A stretch of 64,000 nucleotides of DNA from the NCBI RefSeq assembly GCF_947387555.1, contig NZ_CANDNZ010000003.1, positions 186,001-250,000 of the forward strand, read 5' to 3'. Positions 8,962-15,653 of the stretch are shown here, in pieces; position 1 is the stretch's first letter, and the number at the start of each line of letters is the position of its first letter. This DNA comes from Thalassomonas sp. RHCl1. Lineage in GTDB: Bacteria; Pseudomonadota; Gammaproteobacteria; Enterobacterales; Alteromonadaceae. The translations under genes were made by a program, and so were the position numbers. The notes under the pieces were generated by a model. The model worked only from the letters and a program-made list of their open reading frames with translations. It ran no database searches and was not told the DNA's origin.

Positions 8962-9316
8962 CTTAACGTTAAAAGACAATGGCAGATATTTCGAATAATT
9001 GATGCTTATAAACCCGGGACTGGTTACTGGTGATCATCAGTGCTAATTCCGGGGCACATATCAATTCGGCTGTGTTTTCAAGAGTAATTTTATGATAGCG
9101 AGAACGGCCTATAGTACAACTGGTTTCGTTATTACTGTCAGCCTGGTACCTTATATAAACTGATGGATGCGCTGGAGGTAACGCCGACAAAGCTGTTGCC
9201 TTAGGGTATTGTGCCTGCCCCGCTTTGTTCAATGATCAACTTTTGTTTATGCAAAGAAAAGTTTTCAACCGCCTGGCTACAATGGCTTACCGTTCAATAA
9301 ACTGAAGTTTGCGAAC
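8962..9316. other. Decayed region after the immunity gene
   Basis: No intact gene is evident. It holds the decayed XRE-gene 3' end listed at 9132-9214. It also holds CCTATAGTAC at 9108-9117, which resembles half of the XRE operator at 2615-2628. A minus-strand frame at 8969-9232 is open but overlaps the decayed repeat and has no visible start context. Confidence 0.5.
9132..9214 (+). pseudogene. Remnant of the C-like XRE gene 3' end (imperfect repeat of 2871-2954)
   Basis: The stretch matches 2871-2954 at roughly four of every five bases by eye, including 19 identical bases (ATGCGCTGGAGGTAACGCC-like core) and the shared stop region TTAGGG. It has a one-base deletion near 9147 that breaks the frame. 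The rest of the XRE gene is missing. The two copies bracket the RHS-Imm49 module, suggesting past recombination or insertion. Confidence 0.7.
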
Positions 9317-9703
9317 TTGAATAACAAGCTGATATACCACTTAACAGCCTCGGTATTACAGGAACAGGTGAAACAGCCCTGGCTTTCAGTCGAAGAAATA
9401 TTAAACCATGCTGGTGTTTACGGTATCAGTGTCAGCGCTATGGTAGAAATAAGGGCTGGTGTCTATTACCCGTTGGACAGAGGCCTGACCGCGGCACAGG
9501 AGCTAAAAGAGGCGCTTGGCTGTTTCATCTTTGACCATCCCGTGTTTCGCTGGTCTGAATTACGTTTTTATTTTAAAGGCGATCTCAAAAATGTGCTCAC
9601 CGACTTGTTAAAAACCTTTAAATATAAGTGCCGCTACCTAGAAGAGCTTGGGGAGTTTATCTGGGTGCCTGTACGCATGTGGCATATTACCGCCAGGCAT
9701 TAA
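9317..9703 (+). CDS. Hypothetical protein, possibly 5'-truncated
   Basis: 128 residues from TTG at 9317. The same frame stays open back to a stop at 9233-9235, and the extra residues (such as QPPGYNGLPFNKLKFANL) look coding. No ATG and no ribosome binding site are visible. The sequence is mixed hydrophobic and charged without a signal peptide, and I recognise no family. The position just beyond the decayed XRE repeat supports a truncated or rearranged gene. Confidence 0.4.
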   Translation: MNNKLIYHLTASVLQEQVKQPWLSVEEILNHAGVYGISVSAMVEIRAGVYYPLDRGLTAAQELKEALGCFIFDHPVFRWSELRFYFKGDLKNVLTDLLKTFKYKCRYLEELGEFIWVPVRMWHITARH

Positions 9704-10071
9704 CTGGCGAATCGCAATAAGGTTGGCAATAAGGAATATTATGATTATTTGAATTATCAGGGTGAAACTGTTGAGCATTGTGCGTATTAGTTTTGAAACT
9801 TTTTGCCTAGAAATGGCCAGTTAGGGGGCGATAAGGGGGGCTTTTTTGCTCGGTATTTTTCAAAAAGAACAGCGTGTAAACAACAAAGTCTGCCCGGTTA
9901 GCCCAAGCTATCTCGCTGTTTATTTGTTGCTTTAGCGCAAAAAACTAGCGAACAGAACCAAAAACCTGTCACAAGTGTCAAAAAAGTCCGGTTTTGCTCT
10001 TCCACTTTACAATCCCTGTGCTAAAATCCGCGCCTTTTTTCCCAACCATAGTCCAAACAAGGAGGATTTTG
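9704..10071. other. Intergenic region
   Basis: AT-rich sequence with short G runs near 9823-9840. I see no gene, clear hairpin or repeat. It presumably contains the promoter of the secreted protein starting at 10072. Confidence 0.3.
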
Positions 10072-10857
10072 ATGAAATCATTTTCAAAGACTATTATCGC
10101 TGTGGCACTTGCTGTTCCATTCTTTTCTGCACAGGCAAAGGCCGACACATTTAACGTGCCTGTATTTAGCCAATGTGAAGCGAGCACCTTAAGAAGCAAC
10201 ACTGAAAACCATGATGTATTTCAGCTGCGATCTGAGTTTTTTTACGAGATTGAAGATGAGCGTGAATATGCCATCACAGCCGTAAGGGCCTGGGCTAAAC
10301 AATTTCACAACAGAGATTCTGATTGCATGCAAAAGCAAGTGGCAATCAAGCTTGAAGATGTGCAATGTGACACCCGCATTAACGGCGCACCGGTATGTGC
10401 CATTGAAAGCGACAGCGGCGATTTTATTGTCGCAAAAGACTACGTAGATTCCACTAATGTGGTGGCAGTAGCCCACGACAATCAAAGCTGGCCAGCCATT
10501 TCTGCCGGTAACGACAGTGACTATTTGTATATGCCAAACCCTGAGCTATGTTATTCTGATTTGCTTGGCACCGGCGGCGATTCTCAAGCTTATTACATCG
10601 ATGCTTATGATTACCGTTACTTTGGCGATTACCGCTTTTTGATGGCAAGAACAGCCAGAGATCTGGTTCAAAACTTAAGTGCAAGAAATGCCTCTTGTGA
10701 TTACTCGCCCCAAGCTATCGCGGCATCAGATATGAACTGCAACAGCACCAGCAATGGCGTGCAATACTGTACCTTAGACGGCACTAATACCGGTTACTTT
10801 ATCTTTGTCAGTGATGATAACCATGGTATGCACTTGATTTTTAATCGCCTGGATTAA
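10072..10857 (+). CDS. Secreted cysteine-rich protein with internal duplication
   Basis: 261 residues from ATG at 10072, behind a strong AAGGAGGATTTTG site. Residues 1-24 are a signal peptide (AVALAVPFFSAQAKA), with cleavage probably after AKA. The mature part holds eight cysteines at 35, 85, 99, 109 and 160, 209, 223, 233. The spacing repeats almost exactly (50/14/10 and 49/14/10), so the protein is two copies of one domain, each probably with two disulfides. Many Asp and Tyr residues suggest a surface or periplasmic role. I do not recognise the family. The gene stands alone. Confidence 0.7.
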   Translation: MKSFSKTIIAVALAVPFFSAQAKADTFNVPVFSQCEASTLRSNTENHDVFQLRSEFFYEIEDEREYAITAVRAWAKQFHNRDSDCMQKQVAIKLEDVQCDTRINGAPVCAIESDSGDFIVAKDYVDSTNVVAVAHDNQSWPAISAGNDSDYLYMPNPELCYSDLLGTGGDSQAYYIDAYDYRYFGDYRFLMARTARDLVQNLSARNASCDYSPQAIAASDMNCNSTSNGVQYCTLDGTNTGYFIFVSDDNHGMHLIFNRLD

Positions 10858-10955
10858 GTCAGCGATTATCCTTTAAATGGGGGCGGATCTTTGGTGCTTT
10901 ATCGGCGTGAGTGTGCTGAGCCAAAGGTTGCGCCCCGGAGCATACTGTCAGGTGT

Positions 10956-11000
10956 AGATCTTGTATTTTGCATTTCTCTTAGCTTTGAAAAACAAGATCT
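10956..11000. terminator. Possible bidirectional terminator hairpin
   Basis: AGATCTTGT and ACAAGATCT pair perfectly across a 27-base loop. The repeat lies between the convergent 10072-10857 and 11022-12284 genes. The long loop and lack of a T-run make termination uncertain. Confidence 0.3.
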
Positions 11001-11021
11001 GCCCTTTTACTGTTTTGATAA

Positions 11022-12284
11022 TTACCAATTAAGCACCTCGGTGCCTTTTCCCAAGCACTGCCTTACTTCCATGAGCACAGGGTGATTGGCGTCCCTGACC
11101 GGCTGATCGCCGATCTTGAACTGCACTTCCAGATCGGGTTCGAACGCCAGCACTATCGATGAGCCGCCATAGCCAAAGTGTCCCATATATTGACCTTTCT
11201 CAAGGGTAGCACCGTTGTCTACCGCATTAATAATGCTGCCGACGCCCCAAAAACCTATGGCGATCATTGCCACCAAGCCAAGGTTCTCTGTTTTAATGAC
11301 CCAGACATAACGCTGGTGCTTACCGAGTTTTTTATACCAGCCAACTTTGTCGCTGTCGCCCGGCAGGCTTGGCGCATAATGATCCTTTGGATTGTAGTCG
11401 TCGAAGTCGTAATTATAAGAGCCTTCATACAACCCCTGGTCAATCACTGTACCTGAAACCGGCGCGTGAAAGTGGTGGTAGTCGGTGAACCAAAGCAGAA
11501 TATCAAGCAGCGCACCGCCAAGGAAATGCCGGCCATATCCAGGTATAGCTTCCAGTAAATCAAATCGATCCCCTGATTTGCCTGGTAAGAGATAGCCGTT
11601 GCCCGGAGTATGCTCGGTGTTGTCGCGTACCCCACCACGGGTAAGATAAAAAACACCGCCATCGCAGGGAGCGACAATCACATCGCCTGCGGGCTGGGCA
11701 CAGCAAAGTGGCCTTTGTCCCGGTTTCAGGTTACGCAGGAAAAACTGATTGAAAGACAGGAAACCACCCGTGGGGCTATTCGGATCTGGCTGCTCATAAT
11801 TGTCGATATTAAATGGATGCGCTGCTGTGCCCTTATACTTCACCCATTCGCTCAGCGTTATTGTTGACGAAGTGCTGTTGATCCAGTCGCCATGGAAATT
11901 AAGAAATTGTCGGAACCAGGGTTTGAAATATTTGTCGTTGGCCAACATCAATCCGGATGTGGTATTCACCAGGTAGTCCCAGTATTCGATATATTTTCCG
12001 GGATTAGCCGGTGTTGGTGTGTAGGTTAACCACTGCAGAAAGAAATGCTTTAGCGTGTATTCCGGTTCTCGGTATAGATATGGCTGCCAGTAAGAAGCAA
12101 CTTCCTCCCGCTCTGGTATGTTCTTTTCTGAATATACCTCGGCCAGTGCGCCAATATACGAGGCTTTGTTAACGGGGTTTTGGTTGAATACTTCGTCTAG
12201 TTGCTCGATATGCTGTTCGGCGGCAGCAACTTTTGTGCTCCATTCTATGGGCGTGGGCAGTGTGATGGGGGTGATATTGCTCAT
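11022..12284 (-). CDS. Phosphatidylserine decarboxylase-like protein
   Basis: 420 residues. The C-terminal half has PSD-family landmarks: FNQFFLRNLKPGQRP, IVAPCDGGV, the paired-histidine strand DYHHFHAPVSGTV and GHFGYGGSSIVL, the equivalent of the LGST self-cleavage site. Here the motif reads GGSS, keeping the Ser that would become the pyruvoyl group. Such enzymes decarboxylate phosphatidylserine, or related substrates, after autocatalytic cleavage. The N-terminal 170 residues are a helical extension absent from the housekeeping enzyme, so this is a paralogue of the large soluble type rather than the primary Psd. ATG at 12284 follows AAGGAC. The true substrate is unknown. Confidence 0.75.
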   Translation of the reverse strand: MSNITPITLPTPIEWSTKVAAAEQHIEQLDEVFNQNPVNKASYIGALAEVYSEKNIPEREEVASYWQPYLYREPEYTLKHFFLQWLTYTPTPANPGKYIEYWDYLVNTTSGLMLANDKYFKPWFRQFLNFHGDWINSTSSTITLSEWVKYKGTAAHPFNIDNYEQPDPNSPTGGFLSFNQFFLRNLKPGQRPLCCAQPAGDVIVAPCDGGVFYLTRGGVRDNTEHTPGNGYLLPGKSGDRFDLLEAIPGYGRHFLGGALLDILLWFTDYHHFHAPVSGTVIDQGLYEGSYNYDFDDYNPKDHYAPSLPGDSDKVGWYKKLGKHQRYVWVIKTENLGLVAMIAIGFWGVGSIINAVDNGATLEKGQYMGHFGYGGSSIVLAFEPDLEVQFKIGDQPVRDANHPVLMEVRQCLGKGTEVLNW

Positions 12285-12765
12285 GGTGGTTTGTCCTTAG
12301 CTGTTAGTTAAAATTATGCTTTTGGCCAGCGATATTGATGCAGCTCTAAAAGATTCTCCTTTTAACGCATACTCCATTTATGCGCTTATACCTTCATGTA
12401 TAACAACTTATTTATAGGACAGATTTGATCTGACTGTAGTGGGTAAACTCAAAATCAACCGACTGTCAGGCTATTTTTGCTGTTTAGAGCTACTCTTGAA
12501 TATTTTTTCTATTTTCTCTTTTGCCGCTTTAATGCCGGCAAAGTGTTCGTGTCGGTATTGCACTAGCTTCCTGTAAGTTTTGCCAGATAATAAATAAAAA
12601 GTGAGATGCACCATTAAGCATATCGCCCCATTATTTTACTGAACTGAATCATTACAAGTAACTTACAGTTAAAGCAAAGTTGCGTTAAAGTGGAACTCAA
12701 AGTACATATGGATGTTAACTTTTAGCTCTGTATGGCAAAAAATAGTTGATTGATAAGAGGAATAT
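12285..12765. other. Intergenic region between divergent genes
   Basis: 480 bases between two divergently transcribed genes. It is AT-rich and must carry both promoters. I see no gene, clear hairpin or repeat in it. Confidence 0.3.
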
Positions 12766-13695
12766 ATGTCCAGAAGTAACAAACAAAGATACGACGGAGC
12801 GCTCGATTATATAAAAACCAAAGTAAGCAACGATCTCGCCCGAGTCATTCAGCTTAAAGTCACGACAACAGAAATGGAAAAATCCATTGGCGGCAAAATT
12901 TCTTTGGCAAGCCGCGGTTATAGCAACGCAGGAACAAAGCAGCAACACTGGGCCGTACGTGCCTTATGTATGTGTCAGGAGGTCTTTTTGAAAAACGCTG
13001 ACGTTGATAAGTTTGTACGAGAGAGCGTGGATTTAAAGACGACAAAAGATCATTATTTAAATAAAGCAGAAGATTTGTTGAAAAAAGCCATCAAGTGCTA
13101 TGAAGCTGATAGTACCGCGACTATTCAAGAGCTTGCCGGTATCGCAGGCAATGAAATGCTCACTACGGAAAATACCCCCTATGAGAAGTCGTTACGCACA
13201 GATAAGGGCATGGGAACTAGCTCCCCGGTGTGTTTTCACGCGGTAAGGTGTTGGTTATATAAAGCTGGTTTTGTGTCATTACGCTGGATGGCAACAACCG
13301 GCTATAGCCTGACAGCCAATAATTGTAATGAAATTTTGGGACAGGGTGAGGTGATCGGGCCTGATCAGATTGACCGCATTCCTGTGGGTTATTTATTTAA
13401 TTTTCACGCTCAAGGGGATCAGTCTGTAACTCATTGGGGGATTTCATTGGGGGCAGGATTAGCTGCAGGTTCAAACACTACTGCGGGAGAGTTAGATTAT
13501 CGTAACGGTAAAAAGACTATCTTCACCGACTTTAAAAAAGGGGGAAGTACCTACGGGGTATTTGATTTAACCAGTGCCTATAACGTATGCAGTAACAAGT
13601 ATCAATTAGGTGCTGTAAAGTCCGGTAAGACAGAGCAATGGCGTGATATTGTCATACGCCAGATTAACCCAAGGTTAGTTACCTCTTACTGTTAA
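12766..13695 (+). CDS. Putative papain-fold (NlpC/P60- or amidase-like) cysteine hydrolase
   Basis: 309 residues, ATG at 12766 after AAGAGGAATAT. Residues 1-145 are charged and helical with no signal peptide. The C-terminal half looks like an NlpC/P60-type fold: Cys156 at the start of a helix (SSPVCFHAVRCWLYKAGF), then a strand (IPVGYLFNF), then His223 in VTHWGISLGAGLAAGSNT. A Cys-helix followed by an HxG-strand is the usual catalytic pair. The substrate could be a peptidoglycan peptide or an amide, and a role as an exported effector is possible. Family membership is inferred from motif order only. The gene converges on the neprosin gene with a shared hairpin. Confidence 0.5.
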   Translation: MSRSNKQRYDGALDYIKTKVSNDLARVIQLKVTTTEMEKSIGGKISLASRGYSNAGTKQQHWAVRALCMCQEVFLKNADVDKFVRESVDLKTTKDHYLNKAEDLLKKAIKCYEADSTATIQELAGIAGNEMLTTENTPYEKSLRTDKGMGTSSPVCFHAVRCWLYKAGFVSLRWMATTGYSLTANNCNEILGQGEVIGPDQIDRIPVGYLFNFHAQGDQSVTHWGISLGAGLAAGSNTTAGELDYRNGKKTIFTDFKKGGSTYGVFDLTSAYNVCSNKYQLGAVKSGKTEQWRDIVIRQINPRLVTSYC

Positions 13696-13731
13696 TTACT
13701 GCGTATTATCTCCAGAGAAATCCTAAAGTAC

Positions 13732-13762
13732 TGCAAGGTTATGCTTTAGGCATAACCTTGCA
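13732..13762. terminator. Bidirectional terminator hairpin
   Basis: A perfect 13-bp stem (TGCAAGGTTATGC with its complement) and 5-base loop TTTAG lie between the convergent 12766-13695 and 13770-15107 genes. There is only a short T-run after it on either strand, but position and stem strength support a terminator. Confidence 0.65.
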
Positions 13763-13769
13763 TTTACCG

Positions 13770-15107
13770 CTATTGGCAGTTGCTGTTGTATCCGGGCCCG
13801 CCGAAATAGAAATAAGATTTCCAGTTTCCTGAGCTTGCGGTAAAGTCGATGGAATAGCAGTCACTGTCAGTTACTGCAAAATAAGGAGAAGCGTAGTTCA
13901 CGTATTGGTTGCTGGTATTAATGTATCTGATCATTCTGTGATACGCCGCTTTTTTCCATCCCTCGCTGGCAAACCGCCCTGACCCCATGTCGGTTAAGGT
14001 ATGGCGACTGGTATGTTTATGGATTATCTCGCCACCGGCGGATGTTCTTTCAGCCTTCTCACCTATTCCGCTGGCATCAAAAAGGTTGTTGGGCCAATAC
14101 CCGAGATAGGTGCCGTTAACCTGCAGCCACCAGTGTCCTAGGGTTTGCTCCCGGATCAAAGACATGGTCATTTCCACTTGATCGCCGTCTATCTGGTTAT
14201 AGGTAGATAACCGGCTGCCGATGGTGATGCTGTTATTGGTTTGCACAAAACCGGAGCAGCTTAAGTTATAACAACCGCCGCTGCCGTAGTTGTCGGGGGT
14301 AAAATAGATAAAGATACGCGGCCAGTCATCACCGTACAGGTCCCTGTATTTTTGGATGCCGGCTTCTACGGTTTCACGGTTGTCGCCGCTGCCCCCTACC
14401 GCCCAAATCTGGGTCAGGCTGAATTCAGAGCTTTGCTCAACATAAGGGTTGAAAGCACTCATGGATGAGATAATGCCTAAGTTGTCCGCCGTTTTTCCGG
14501 CCACGGCATATTGGTGTAAATCGGTAGGGCCATCGGTAAGAGGAGCAGTTAAATGATCTGCTTTCTTTTTCATAAAATCATTCAGGGTTTTAAAGCGGGT
14601 GAGCTGCTTTATGCTTAAACGCCTGAGCGGGATAGTGCCTTGGTCACATTGACTGGTTGTTGTTGCCTGAACGGTTTGTTTATCAAGATGGGCTTCTTTG
14701 TCTTCAGAGTATTTTTCATCGTATACCACCTGGTGACTGTCAGTCACAACAGGGGGTCTGTATTGGATTTGATGATTCTCCATGCCCTTTCGCTTAAGGG
14801 CCGGCTGGTGCTCGATGTCAATACAGTGAATGTCTGCGCCATCAAAATCTTTGTATCTCTTTTTAATGTGCTTTTCGGCGATTTGCGAGTTTCTTTTCTC
14901 AAGATAGCGCTTCATTTCCTTGTAGGCTGCAACATCTTTTACACGGATATTGCTGTTTGCTTTCGCTAAGGTATTTAGCTCGTTGACAAGCTCTACATCC
15001 TGCGATTGATCGCTGTAATATTCAACGGCATGCGATGAAGCAGCAGATATAGAGAGTGTTAAGGCGCTGATAATCGCCAATGAACTAATTTTTGTGACGT
15101 TCTTCAT
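13770..15107 (-). CDS. Neprosin-family glutamic endopeptidase, secreted
   Basis: 445 residues with a signal peptide (residues 1-27, cleavage after SSHA). Residues about 60-120 resemble the neprosin activation peptide of plant proteins (ADIHCIDIEHQPALKRKG, then NHQIQYRPP). The catalytic domain spans about 195-440: SLTQIWAVGG, RIFIYFTPDNYGSGGCYNLS, SGFVQ, HWWLQVNG, LGYWPNNLF and AGGEI. Glu248 (ETVEAG) and Glu360 (GGE) correspond to the two catalytic glutamates of neprosin, with similar spacing. Such enzymes cleave after proline. An N-terminal propeptide implies secretion as a zymogen. It has its own promoter region upstream. Confidence 0.85.
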   Translation of the reverse strand: MKNVTKISSLAIISALTLSISAASSHAVEYYSDQSQDVELVNELNTLAKANSNIRVKDVAAYKEMKRYLEKRNSQIAEKHIKKRYKDFDGADIHCIDIEHQPALKRKGMENHQIQYRPPVVTDSHQVVYDEKYSEDKEAHLDKQTVQATTTSQCDQGTIPLRRLSIKQLTRFKTLNDFMKKKADHLTAPLTDGPTDLHQYAVAGKTADNLGIISSMSAFNPYVEQSSEFSLTQIWAVGGSGDNRETVEAGIQKYRDLYGDDWPRIFIYFTPDNYGSGGCYNLSCSGFVQTNNSITIGSRLSTYNQIDGDQVEMTMSLIREQTLGHWWLQVNGTYLGYWPNNLFDASGIGEKAERTSAGGEIIHKHTSRHTLTDMGSGRFASEGWKKAAYHRMIRYINTSNQYVNYASPYFAVTDSDCYSIDFTASSGNWKSYFYFGGPGYNSNCQ

Positions 15108-15653
15108 TAATCTTCCTTATTAAATAAAAAACAAATAGTCGTCCCCAGGCATAGACTGGAGAGGCATGACAGCACCATAACCCTGTGCTGAATTAGTATA
15201 AGTAGTTATTTATTGGTAATAAATAATAGCTTTTTGTCTTGCTAACGATTTAGAACCAGATGGTTACCAATATTAGACCGGGCTATAGCACTACCGAGAT
15301 ACTATCAGAGCAGTACAATAAAAGTAAAAATAAAGTTAAATAAAGGTTGGTTTTTGTGGTGGCTCACTATGTTTATTAATCAGTATTTGAGTTTGTATAG
15401 CTAGTGCTGTTTTCCAGACTATTTTGTCGTTTTAACAATAATGAGCTTCATATCTTCTGGAGGCAATGCAACTGAGGACAAACTGAAGTGCTCTATTCTC
15501 GTGGGTTACTTCACCGTTATATATTACAGAGCATTACACAACAATATATTAACATTTGAAGGTGTGTATAATTAAAGGAAGAAAAGACTCCTATTTTTCA
15601 TAGGTTTATATCTTTTCTGCTAATAAAAATAACTCATACTCAAAAGGTTTTAG
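15108..15653. other. Intergenic region between divergent genes
   Basis: 546 AT-rich bases between the divergent neprosin and beta-helix protein genes. Both promoters must lie here. No gene, convincing hairpin or repeat is visible. Confidence 0.3.

Noticed and set aside
8969-9232. Minus-strand 87-codon frame after the immunity gene
   Set aside because: It runs through the decayed XRE repeat in antisense. The C-terminal half looks protein-like, but no start signal is seen.
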